A stretch of DNA of 17,730 nt from the NCBI GenBank assembly GCA_002719135.1, contig PBGU01000047.1, forward strand, positions 18,049 to 35,778, in the 5' to 3' direction. Source of the DNA: Gammaproteobacteria bacterium. GTDB taxonomy: Bacteria > Pseudomonadota > Gammaproteobacteria > Pseudomonadales > Azotimanducaceae. The notes beneath the pieces were generated by a model, which did not search any database, was not told where the DNA came from, and saw only the letters and a program-made list of their open reading frames with translations. Shown in pieces: positions 6,597 to 13,271 of this stretch. The position numbers and the translations under genes are program-made. Every line of letters starts with the position of its first letter. The first letter of the stretch is position 1.

Positions 6597-7682
6597 ATGT
6601 TAGCGATCGACATCTGTGCTTCCCTTGGCGAATTTGAACTCGAGGTCACCACCAAAATACCGCTTGATGGAATCACTGGAATTTTAGGACCGAGTGGGAG
6701 TGGCAAGACCACGCTATTACGTGTGCTAGCGGGCTTCGAGCCAGCGGAAGGTCGGATTATCGTCGATGACGAAGTATGGCTCGACACGAAGTCGAAAACC
6801 GATATCGCACCGCACAGGCGTTCCCTCGGATACATGTTCCAGGACACCAGACTATTCGACCATCTATCTGTGGCTGGTAACCTTGAATACGCTACGTCTC
6901 GAACGTTGTCGGAGATCAAACAAATCGTAGTAGACGATGTCGTCGACGCATTCGACCTGAGCCCGTTACTTAAACGACGACCAGCTGAATTGTCCGGGGG
7001 CGAAAAACAGCGTGTGGCGCTGGCCCGTACCCTTTTGACTAACCCTCGGTTTTTGGTGCTCGATGAGCCTTTGTCGGCACTAGATGAACAGCGCAGATCC
7101 GACATTCTTCCATATATCGATACGATGGCGTCGCAATTTCAAGTGCCAGCGCTATACGTCAGTCATGCGGTGGGTGAAGTCGCCCACATCGCCCGGAGAA
7201 TACTCGCCCTATCAAATGGCCGAGTCCAAGCCAATGGCCCCACCAACGAGATTCTTGAACGCCTCGATCTCCTCGACGTCACCGGCCGATTTGAAGCTGG
7301 CTCGGTCGTTGAAGCCACGGTCATTGACCACGTTGAACGCCATCGACTCACCCGTCTCACTATCGATGGTCAAACACTGACCATGCCGATGGAACCAGGG
7401 GTTGCCCCTGGCGATCAAATACGCCTGCGCGTTAGGGCGCGCGACGTTGCTTTGGCACTTATACGCCCTGAGTCCATCAGCATTCGCAACATACTCGATG
7501 CAACCATCGTGGACTTATTCCAAGGTCCCGAGTCGCCGTACGTTGAAGCACTGGTCGAATTCGAAAAACAACGTCTACGAGCACGAATTACGCTCGCCTC
7601 AGTCGAGGATTTATCGCTCGCTGTAGGAATGCACGTGTTCGTTCTAATCAAAAGCGTGACATTTGAATCCAGTCTTGCGTGA
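6597..7682 (+). CDS. modC: Molybdate ABC transporter ATP-binding protein ModC
   Basis: The ATPase subunit has 361 residues, the typical ModC length. Walker A GPSGSGKTT is at 31-39, the Q-loop Gln at 82, the signature LSGGEKQRVALAR at 132-144, Walker B FLVLDEP with Glu157 at 152-158, and the switch His190. The C-terminal part, from about 290, is a Mop/TOBE molybdate-binding domain (SIRNILDATIVDL ... RARITLASVEDLSLAVGMHVFVLIKSV) that may sense intracellular molybdate. It starts one base after the modB stop, so translational coupling is expected. No molybdenum cofactor or molybdoenzyme gene is visible nearby, nor a modE regulator. Confidence 0.95.
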   Translation: MLAIDICASLGEFELEVTTKIPLDGITGILGPSGSGKTTLLRVLAGFEPAEGRIIVDDEVWLDTKSKTDIAPHRRSLGYMFQDTRLFDHLSVAGNLEYATSRTLSEIKQIVVDDVVDAFDLSPLLKRRPAELSGGEKQRVALARTLLTNPRFLVLDEPLSALDEQRRSDILPYIDTMASQFQVPALYVSHAVGEVAHIARRILALSNGRVQANGPTNEILERLDLLDVTGRFEAGSVVEATVIDHVERHRLTRLTIDGQTLTMPMEPGVAPGDQIRLRVRARDVALALIRPESISIRNILDATIVDLFQGPESPYVEALVEFEKQRLRARITLASVEDLSLAVGMHVFVLIKSVTFESSLA

Positions 7683-7697
7683 CCAGTTTTCAGCTGC

Positions 7698-7722
7698 ACC
7701 CAGAGAAGACCCTATCCTGGGT
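7698..7722. promoter_or_regulatory. Inverted repeat next to a -10-like element upstream of the ProA-like gene
   Basis: ACCCAG (7698-7703) and CTGGGT (7717-7722) are perfect inverse copies separated by 13 bases. TATAGT follows immediately at 7723-7728 and could be a -10 element, though no good -35 is seen. The site lies in the 75-base gap between modC and the ProA-like gene and could be an operator, or a stem-loop at the end of the mod transcript. Confidence 0.35.
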
Positions 7723-7757
7723 TATAGTCGAACAAATTCAATGCACTTAACCCGCTC

Positions 7758-9251
7758 ATGCTTGACGAACTCAAACCCGACAGCTTGATTATTGCCGCTA
7801 ATGGCGAAACGTTCCGCGTGAGCAAAACGTTGGCGGCGGCATTTCAACCCGGCGATCTCGTGATTCCAAATCCGCAACACGGGTTACTCCACCTATCTAA
7901 TACGGAAAGACAAATCGTCGACCGGACCGTAACGCAGTCTGTAGCCGCTTTCGCAGCCATGCAGCAAGTGACTGACGACCAGATTACCGATTTCTTTCGT
8001 GCCTTTAGTGCTGCGTTGAAGAACGACAAGATCTGGGAGTCTATCCAAACGATCAATGAACACGATGTCGCAACGGCAACGGAACGTGGTCGATCCACAA
8101 CTCGTCTCCAAGTGTCGGACGTCATGCGCACAGACATGATCGATGGCTTACGTGAATGGGCGGAATCCGAGCCGTCGAGAAACTCCGTTATTGAAACCAT
8201 CGATCACGACCAATTTCAGATTCAGCTACGAACTGCGGCGCTCGGCGTCGTCGGATTCGTGTTCGAAGGTCGGCCCAACGTCCTCGCGGACGCGTGCGGC
8301 GTGCTCCGAGGCGGCAATACGGCAATCTTCCGCATTGGTAGTGACGCATTACAGACCGCGAGGGCAATGATGGAGCTTGCCTTAAGACCCGCACTCGTTC
8401 AGTCAGGGCTGCCTACAGAAGCGATAGCCCTTGTCGACAGCTCGGCCCATGCAGCCGGATGGGCCTTATTTCTTGATTCGCGACTCGCCCTCGCGGTTGC
8501 CAGGGGTTCCGGAGACAGTGTCGAATTACTAGGATCGCTGGCACGAAGTGTTGGGACACCGGTCAGCTTGCACGGTACCGGAGGGGCCTGGATGATTATT
8601 GGGGACAGTGCGACGCCGGAGATCGTGAAGCATTGTGCGGCTAAGTCCCTCGACCGAAAGGTCTGTAATACTCTCAACACCTGCTGCATCGTCGCTTCAA
8701 AGGCGGTAGAACTCGTTCCCGTTTTGCTCGATGGTCTCAATGAAGCTGCGGCAAAACTGAAGCAGGACTACCGCTTGCACGTTGTTGAGGGAAGCGAGGA
8801 GTTTATCCCCGGAGAAGCTTTCACCCGCAAAGTACAGATCAATCGAGCAGACGGTCAACACGAAGAAATCCAGGCGACGACGCTGGCACTGGCTGACATC
8901 GGCCAAGAATGGGAATGGGAAAATTCCCCCGAAATGACCCTAATCATCGTTAAAAACCTCCAAGAAGCGATTGAACTGTTTAATACACACAGCCCGCGGC
9001 TAGTCGCTTCGCTAATCTCCAACGACGAGCACGAGCATCAACACTTTTACGAAACGATTGATGCACCCTTCATCGGCGATGACCATACGCGCTGGGTCGA
9101 CGGGCAGAGGGCGCTGAATAAGCCCGAACTCGGACTTTCAAACTGGGACAACGGTCGGCTTTTAGGTCGACATGCGATTCTAACTGGAGACAGCGTATAC
9201 ACCGTCCGTGTGCGTTATATCGAAGCGGGCAAGGGTCTTTCGCCGACCTAG
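7758..9251 (+). CDS. ProA-like (gamma-glutamyl phosphate reductase family) aldehyde dehydrogenase with N-terminal extension
   Basis: The 497-residue protein is clearly longer than typical ProA (about 415-420). The ProA-like part includes ALGVVGFVFEGRPNVLAD (161-178), matching the ProA cofactor-region motif, a nucleotide-pocket loop ARGSGDSVELL (248-258), and DRKVCNTLNTCCIV (299-312), where Cys303 aligns with the catalytic cysteine of ProA. The C-terminal end THARGPMGL-type motif of ProA is not conserved; NWDNGRLLGRHAIL occurs instead. Residues 1-80 hold an extra segment (DSLIIAANGETFRVSKTLAA ... PGDLVIPNPQHGLLHLS) that I do not recognise. It probably reduces an acyl phosphate or oxidises an aldehyde with NAD(P)H; the substrate is unknown. 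No proB lies beside it, so a role in proline synthesis is unlikely to be its only job. The ATG at 7758 has no clear Shine-Dalgarno sequence. Confidence 0.8.
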   Translation: MLDELKPDSLIIAANGETFRVSKTLAAAFQPGDLVIPNPQHGLLHLSNTERQIVDRTVTQSVAAFAAMQQVTDDQITDFFRAFSAALKNDKIWESIQTINEHDVATATERGRSTTRLQVSDVMRTDMIDGLREWAESEPSRNSVIETIDHDQFQIQLRTAALGVVGFVFEGRPNVLADACGVLRGGNTAIFRIGSDALQTARAMMELALRPALVQSGLPTEAIALVDSSAHAAGWALFLDSRLALAVARGSGDSVELLGSLARSVGTPVSLHGTGGAWMIIGDSATPEIVKHCAAKSLDRKVCNTLNTCCIVASKAVELVPVLLDGLNEAAAKLKQDYRLHVVEGSEEFIPGEAFTRKVQINRADGQHEEIQATTLALADIGQEWEWENSPEMTLIIVKNLQEAIELFNTHSPRLVASLISNDEHEHQHFYETIDAPFIGDDHTRWVDGQRALNKPELGLSNWDNGRLLGRHAILTGDSVYTVRVRYIEAGKGLSPT

Positions 9252-9333
9252 TATTAGGGCGTGTATACGCGTGGGCTGTTTTACTTTTTAGTGGTAGCCT
9301 CCAATGATCGTAAACCACAAATAGGGAATACAC
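9252..9333 (+). promoter_or_regulatory. Peroxiredoxin upstream region and ribosome binding site
   Basis: This 82-base gap presumably contains the peroxiredoxin promoter, though no clear consensus pair is visible. AGGGA at 9323-9327 lies 6 bases before GTG 9334 and fixes that start. GTGTATACGC at 9261-9270 is an inverse copy of GCGTATACAC at 9193-9202, inside the end of the preceding gene. Confidence 0.45.
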
Positions 9334-9996
9334 GTGGCGCTTAGAATCAATTCAGTGGCACCAAATTTTGTGGCCCAAACCACACAAGGCGAAATTCAAT
9401 TCCACGATTGGATCGGAAACGGATGGGCAATCCTGTTCTCCCACCCAAAGGATTTTACCCCCGTCTGCACCACCGAGCTCGGCTACATGGCAGGCCTGCA
9501 AGACAAATTCGCAGACCGCAACTGTAAAGTGATCGGTTTATCCGTCGATCCCGTAGCAAGTCACTCGGACTGGATCAAAGATATTGAAGAGACACAGGGG
9601 CACACGGTCAATTACCCACTCATTGGCGATCCGTCACTTGAGATCGCCAAACTGTATGACATGCTTCCTGAGGATGTGGGCGATTCCTCAGACGGGCGAA
9701 CCCCCGCTGACAACGCGACCGTGCGATCGGTCTTCGTGATTGGTCCAGATAAGGCCGTGAAGGCGATGCTCACTTACCCTATGAGTACCGGGCGGAATTT
9801 TGACGAAGTCTTGAGACTCCTAGATTCGTGCCAATTGACTGCCACTCATCAAGTAGCGACGCCAGTCAATTGGACCCAAGGCGACGATGTCATCATCGTC
9901 CCGGCGGTTTCTGACGAGGAGGCGAAGACACGATATCCCGATGGTTGGAAATCACCCAAACCATATATCCGGATCGTGCCGCAGCCGGAATCGTAG
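9334..9996 (+). CDS. 1-Cys peroxiredoxin (Prx6-type)
   Basis: Peroxiredoxins reduce hydrogen peroxide and organic peroxides through a reactive cysteine. At 220 residues this has the length of the Prx6/1-Cys group. The peroxidatic motif is SHPKDFTPVCTTELGYMAGL, with Cys45 preceded by the conserved Thr and Pro. The long C-terminal region after NATVRSVFVIGPD is typical of Prx6, including VNWTQGDDVIIVPAVSDEEA and PDGWKSPKPYIR. No signal peptide is present, so the protein is cytoplasmic. The start is GTG 9334, supported by AGGGA. The gene probably forms its own transcription unit. A second cysteine (position 64, DRNCKVIG) lies in the core but is unlikely to be a resolving cysteine. The reductant partner is unknown. 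Confidence 0.94.
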   Translation: MALRINSVAPNFVAQTTQGEIQFHDWIGNGWAILFSHPKDFTPVCTTELGYMAGLQDKFADRNCKVIGLSVDPVASHSDWIKDIEETQGHTVNYPLIGDPSLEIAKLYDMLPEDVGDSSDGRTPADNATVRSVFVIGPDKAVKAMLTYPMSTGRNFDEVLRLLDSCQLTATHQVATPVNWTQGDDVIIVPAVSDEEAKTRYPDGWKSPKPYIRIVPQPES

Positions 9997-10110
9997 CCCA
10001 GTCGTTGGGTGGATCGGTCCTCGGATCTGTTTGCCATCGTCCCAGCGAGATCGCTTTTAAATCGAGACGGCCGTTGAGATGTCGACAAATCTATAGTCTT
10101 TATCGCTGCT
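9997..10110 (+). promoter_or_regulatory. Intergenic region with weak hairpins and a -10-like element before the FAD hydroxylase
   Basis: In this 114-base gap AGCG-agat-CGCT followed by TTTT (about 10043-10058) could be a weak terminator for the peroxiredoxin. TGTCGACA at 10080-10087 is a perfect 8-base palindrome. TATAGT at 10092-10097 could be a -10 element, placing a start of transcription only a few bases before ATG 10111. No -35 match and no Shine-Dalgarno sequence are seen. Confidence 0.35.
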
Positions 10111-11304
10111 ATGGATAGCGGGCAGGTTCTCATTGTCGGCGCCGGCATTGGCGGGCTAACCGCAGCTCTCTACCTCCACCAACTCGGCTTTGTTGTCCAG
10201 GTCTACGAACAAACAGTGCGTACAACCGGCGACGGAGCAGGGATTCAGCTGAGTCCCAACGCAACCCGTGTGTTGCATCAAGTCGGGCTCGCTAGCTCAT
10301 TAGCGTCAATCTCATCCAAGCCGAGCGTAATCGACATCCAACACTGGCGAACTGGGAGACGAATCACCAACATACGACTAGCGAGCGGTGTCGAAGCCGA
10401 TCAATCATCATTCCCCTATTACCACGTTCACCGCGGGGACCTGCTCGCGTGTTTGACCCGCGCGGTCGTCGACGCGTCGATCCCCGTCCATCGGGGTAAG
10501 CGCATCGACAACGTTGGAGTTACCGAAACCCAAGCATGGATTTCCGGTCCCGATACCCGCGAAAATGCGAGTCTAGTCGTCGGAGCCGACGGCATCCACT
10601 CAAGCGTGCGTCGCAGTCTTTTTGATCCTGATGAACCGATCTTTTCTGGCCACGTCGCTTGGCGAGGAATCATTTCGTCGAAATCGATCACCTCAAAGAC
10701 TTTGGCAACCAGGGCTGTTCTATGGTGGGGGCCTAAAAAGCACGTCGTTCATTACCCCGTCCACAACGGCCAAGACATAAACGTCGTCTGCGTCGATCGG
10801 GCCCCTCATTGGACAAACGAGTCTTGGACCGAGCTCGGTGATCAAAAGGAACTCGCCGCCGCATTCGGCGACTGGCACGACGATATCGCGCAATTGATCG
10901 ATCGTATTAATCCTCATTTCTGTTTTCGATGGGGACTCTTTAACCACGCCCCACTGAAACACTGGAGCCGAGGCCGAGTAACGTTGCTTGGAGACGCTTG
11001 CCACCCGACCCTCCCCTACCTAGCGCAGGGAGCCGCAATGGCAATCGAAGACAGCGCTGCGTTAGCTCAGTGTCTCAAGCAGTGTGGATCGGTTGAGAAA
11101 GGACTCGAAGCGTACGAACGCGTGCGCCGAAAACGCGCAATTCGCATCCAACGGATCTCACGGCGAAATGGACACATTTTTCATCTAACAGGAACGTCAG
11201 CGTGGGCTAGAAATTGGGCGGCACAGCACATGGGCGAACGCATCTTACGAAACGTCCACGATTACGATGTTTTCGCTTCGATCAACCGATACTTCAAGGA
11301 CTAA
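10111..11304 (+). CDS. FAD-dependent aromatic monooxygenase (salicylate hydroxylase-like)
   Basis: The 397-residue protein belongs to the class A flavoprotein hydroxylases, which add oxygen to aromatic rings using FAD, NAD(P)H and O2. The FAD-binding GxGxxG is LIVGAGIGGLTAAL at 7-20, with Glu33 ending the second strand to hold the ribose. The DG motif that contacts both FAD and NAD(P)H is VVGADGIHSSVR (156-167). The second FAD motif is LLGDACHPTLPYLAQGAAMAIEDSAALAQCL (292-322). The PYLAQGA form is seen in salicylate and 6-hydroxynicotinate-type hydroxylases. The protein is cytoplasmic. It is followed 3 bases later by the MTH1187-type gene, so the two are one operon. The aromatic substrate is not known. 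No ribosome binding site precedes the ATG. Confidence 0.9.
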   Translation: MDSGQVLIVGAGIGGLTAALYLHQLGFVVQVYEQTVRTTGDGAGIQLSPNATRVLHQVGLASSLASISSKPSVIDIQHWRTGRRITNIRLASGVEADQSSFPYYHVHRGDLLACLTRAVVDASIPVHRGKRIDNVGVTETQAWISGPDTRENASLVVGADGIHSSVRRSLFDPDEPIFSGHVAWRGIISSKSITSKTLATRAVLWWGPKKHVVHYPVHNGQDINVVCVDRAPHWTNESWTELGDQKELAAAFGDWHDDIAQLIDRINPHFCFRWGLFNHAPLKHWSRGRVTLLGDACHPTLPYLAQGAAMAIEDSAALAQCLKQCGSVEKGLEAYERVRRKRAIRIQRISRRNGHIFHLTGTSAWARNWAAQHMGERILRNVHDYDVFASINRYFKD

Positions 11305-11307
11305 TTC

Positions 11308-11607
11308 ATGCACGTAATGATTGATCTATGCGTCGTCCCATTGGGCGTGGGAATCTCGGTCTCAAAGTACATTGCAGAATGCGAAAAAATCCTTAATGAC
11401 GCAGGGTTAGAAACGAACTTACATGCCTATGGCACGAATGTCGCAGGAGATTGGGACGACGTTTTTAGCGCGGTTCGACGGTGCCATGAGCGAGTCCATG
11501 ACCTCGGTGCGCCCCGAATAACCACGACCATTAAAGTTGGTACCCGAACGGATCGCCTCCAAACAATCAAGGAAAAAATCGTCAGCGTTCAGCAGAAACT
11601 CCAATGA
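11308..11607 (+). CDS. MTH1187/YkoF-type thiamine-binding family protein
   Basis: This 99-residue protein matches the small ferredoxin-like-fold family (DUF77, MTH1187/YqgV), which is described as binding thiamine or related ligands. It shows the family opening MIDLCVVPLGVGISVSKYIAECEKIL, the middle block TNLHAYGTNVAGDWDDVFSAVRRCHERVH, and the end APRITTTIKVGTRTDR. AAGGA (11296-11300) overlaps the end of the preceding hydroxylase gene and lies 7 bases before ATG 11308, giving a well-supported start. The close spacing suggests cotranscription with the hydroxylase. The link between thiamine binding and aromatic oxidation is unclear. It may be a cofactor or regulatory function, or an accident of gene order. 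Confidence 0.85.
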   Translation: MHVMIDLCVVPLGVGISVSKYIAECEKILNDAGLETNLHAYGTNVAGDWDDVFSAVRRCHERVHDLGAPRITTTIKVGTRTDRLQTIKEKIVSVQQKLQ

Positions 11608-11711
11608 GTCCTCTGCCATTGCGAACTGGTCTTTTAGACCCGGCAAAATGCATTCAACGATCGCTTCGAACTAACGTTGAAATTGACGTCGTCTCGACGC
11701 ACGATCTGTAA
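11604..11711 (+). CDS. Small ORF overlapping the thiamine-binding gene stop (35 codons, uncertain)
   Basis: An ATG at 11604 overlaps the preceding TGA (ATGA) and opens 35 codons ending at TAA 11711, nearly filling the gap to the Rieske gene. The start gives MSPLPLRTGLLDPAKC. There is no strong Shine-Dalgarno sequence and no recognised family. Coupled translation is possible, but a chance ORF is equally likely. Confidence 0.2.
   Translation: MSPLPLRTGLLDPAKCIQRSLRTNVEIDVVSTHDL
11628..11640. terminator. Small hairpin downstream of the thiamine-binding gene
   Basis: GGTCT-ttt-AGACC is a perfect 5-bp inverted repeat 20 bases after the stop. No T-run follows, so it could be an operator or a weak hairpin rather than a true intrinsic terminator. 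Confidence 0.25.
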
Positions 11712-11712
11712 C
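11683..11712 (+). promoter_or_regulatory. Candidate sigma-70 promoter for the Rieske oxygenase gene
   Basis: TTGACG (11683-11688) and TGTAAC (11707-11712) are separated by 18 bases, giving an acceptable -35 and a mediocre -10. It would drive the Rieske gene, whose ATG is at 11741, independently of the hydroxylase operon. Confidence 0.35.
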
Positions 11713-11740
11713 ACGAGCTTTTGGTACGAATGGAAACGAT

Positions 11741-13069
11741 ATGTTGACCGCGGCCGAGAATGAGACATTGACGCAGACAGGTAGCGAATCGCCAATGGGC
11801 GCAGTGTTCAGGCGTTACTGGACACCAGCTTTACTTGCGAGGGAGTTGCCCGAACCTAACTCCGGTCCACTTCGACTCAAATTGCTAGGCGAGGACTTTA
11901 TTGCTTTCCGTGATTCCGATGGGGAAATTGGAATCGTCGATGCCCGCTGTCCACATCGCGGCGCTAACCTCTTTTTTGGCCGAAACGAAGAGTGCGGGCT
12001 ACGATGCGTTTACCACGGCTGGAAGTTTGATGTTCATGGCCACTGCGTCGACATTCCCAATGCTAGTCCCGAGATTGCCTCCCGATTAAAACCCGACGCT
12101 GGCATTCGCGCACTGCAAGTCCGCGAGTGGGGTGATGTGATATGGGCATTTCTTGGTGACGGCGAAGCACCGGAGCTGCCAGAGTTTGAGTTCGCCAAAG
12201 TCCCGCCCAGTCATCGTTTCGTGTCCAAGAAGTTTCAGCAATGCAATTGGGCGCAGGCGTGCGAAGGTGGTTTGGATACCGCACACTTTTCCTATTTGCA
12301 TGCTGGGATAAACGACGGCAAGAAAGTGGGCCTTCACCAGGTCGGCAAGTCCCGAGAAGAAATTGCAGGCCAGAACGAACCCACGCACCGCGCTCGATTT
12401 CGTTGGTTGATCGAAGATGGAGAACCGCGATTTACGGTTCTCGATCACGCTGCGGGCGCACTCATGTGCGCCGCAAGAACAGCCGACAGCGACGACGTCT
12501 ATTACCGTATGACGCAATTCCTCATGCCCAACCATTCGCTCGCACCGGGCAATTTTCCCGAAGACAATAATCTGGGCAACACCTGGGTTCCGATCGACGA
12601 TACCTCATGTTGGATCTTCTGCTACTGCTGGAATCCAGATCGCCCGCTCAGAGAAGATGAATGCAGTCAGTTGGCCTCAGGTTCCGGGATTTTCGCAGAG
12701 GTGGATGACCGCTATGTTCCGCTACGCCAGCGCGAAAACGACTACCTCATCGACCGAGATGCACAGAGAAACGAGAGTTATACGGGTATACGCGGTATCT
12801 CAGAGCAAGATGCTGCAATAGCCGACAGCCAGGGATTAATCGTTGATCGTACAAATGAAATGTTGGTTCAGACCGATCTAGGCGTCGTTCGTTTTAGACA
12901 AACCATGTTCGATGCTGCGGCCTCCGTGGCTTCAGGTTCGGAGCCTCTGGGTGCTGATCGCCCTGATGCATATTTTGTCCGATCTGGGGACGCCGTCGCA
13001 TCCTCTAAGTCAAAACTAGAAGACGTGGTGTCAGCACGATTTGGTCAAATGGGAGGCTACCCGCGTTAA
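11741..13069 (+). CDS. Rieske ring-hydroxylating oxygenase alpha subunit (phthalate/phenoxybenzoate type)
   Basis: The 442-residue oxygenase component hydroxylates or demethylates an aromatic or related substrate using O2 and electrons from a reductase. The Rieske [2Fe-2S] ligands are Cys70-Pro-His72 and Cys89-Val-Tyr-His92 (CPHRGANLFFG, then LRCVYHGWKF). The catalytic domain has NWAQACEGGLDTAHFSYLH, with Asp179 as the likely bridging residue and His182 and His187 as mononuclear iron ligands. The C-terminal NDYLIDRDAQ ... GIRGISEQDAAIADSQG ... VDRTNEMLVQTD block is typical of the phthalate/phenoxybenzoate/vanillate group. There is no beta subunit, ferredoxin or reductase gene nearby, so electron transfer must come from elsewhere. 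The ATG at 11741 fits the family start. The substrate is undetermined. Confidence 0.92.
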   Translation: MLTAAENETLTQTGSESPMGAVFRRYWTPALLARELPEPNSGPLRLKLLGEDFIAFRDSDGEIGIVDARCPHRGANLFFGRNEECGLRCVYHGWKFDVHGHCVDIPNASPEIASRLKPDAGIRALQVREWGDVIWAFLGDGEAPELPEFEFAKVPPSHRFVSKKFQQCNWAQACEGGLDTAHFSYLHAGINDGKKVGLHQVGKSREEIAGQNEPTHRARFRWLIEDGEPRFTVLDHAAGALMCAARTADSDDVYYRMTQFLMPNHSLAPGNFPEDNNLGNTWVPIDDTSCWIFCYCWNPDRPLREDECSQLASGSGIFAEVDDRYVPLRQRENDYLIDRDAQRNESYTGIRGISEQDAAIADSQGLIVDRTNEMLVQTDLGVVRFRQTMFDAAASVASGSEPLGADRPDAYFVRSGDAVASSKSKLEDVVSARFGQMGGYPR

Positions 13070-13271
13070 TACAATTGAGTTCGACGGTATCGCGAGCCTT
13101 ACCCAAATTGACCCAAAGTCCCGAGTTTGAGAAGTTCTGACACTTTCAGCTCGTCAAAACGCTGCAAGAACAATGAACCTTCCGCATCAAACGTGGTCGC
13201 ATTAGGTAATAGAGTTAATTTCTACCCAAAAGAACACAAACCGTCTTAGCGAATTAGATAGGGAGACAACG
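13070..13271 (+). promoter_or_regulatory. degQ upstream region with possible envelope-stress promoter
   Basis: This is a 202-base gap. GAAGTT (13131-13136) and TCAAAA (13154-13159), 17 bases apart, resemble a degenerate sigma-E pair (AACTT and TCAAA), which would suit an envelope protease. The -35 has a mismatch at a key position, so support is weak. GGGAG at 13261-13265 is a good ribosome binding site 6 bases before ATG 13272. An ORF of 10 codons from ATG 13173 looks fortuitous. Confidence 0.3.

Noticed and set aside
6563..7105. 180-codon minus-strand ORF opposite modC
   Set aside because: It is antisense to the highly conserved ABC ATPase core, is rich in Ser and Arg without any recognisable motif, and has no ribosome binding site.
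3988..7757. ModE operator or Moco riboswitch controlling the mod genes
   Set aside because: I looked for the ModE-type palindrome and a structured leader ahead of the crotonase gene and modA and found no convincing match.
7741..7788. 15-codon ORF just upstream of the ProA-like gene
   Set aside because: Out of frame, no ribosome binding site, and no sequence feature beyond chance; unlike the two leader ORFs reported.
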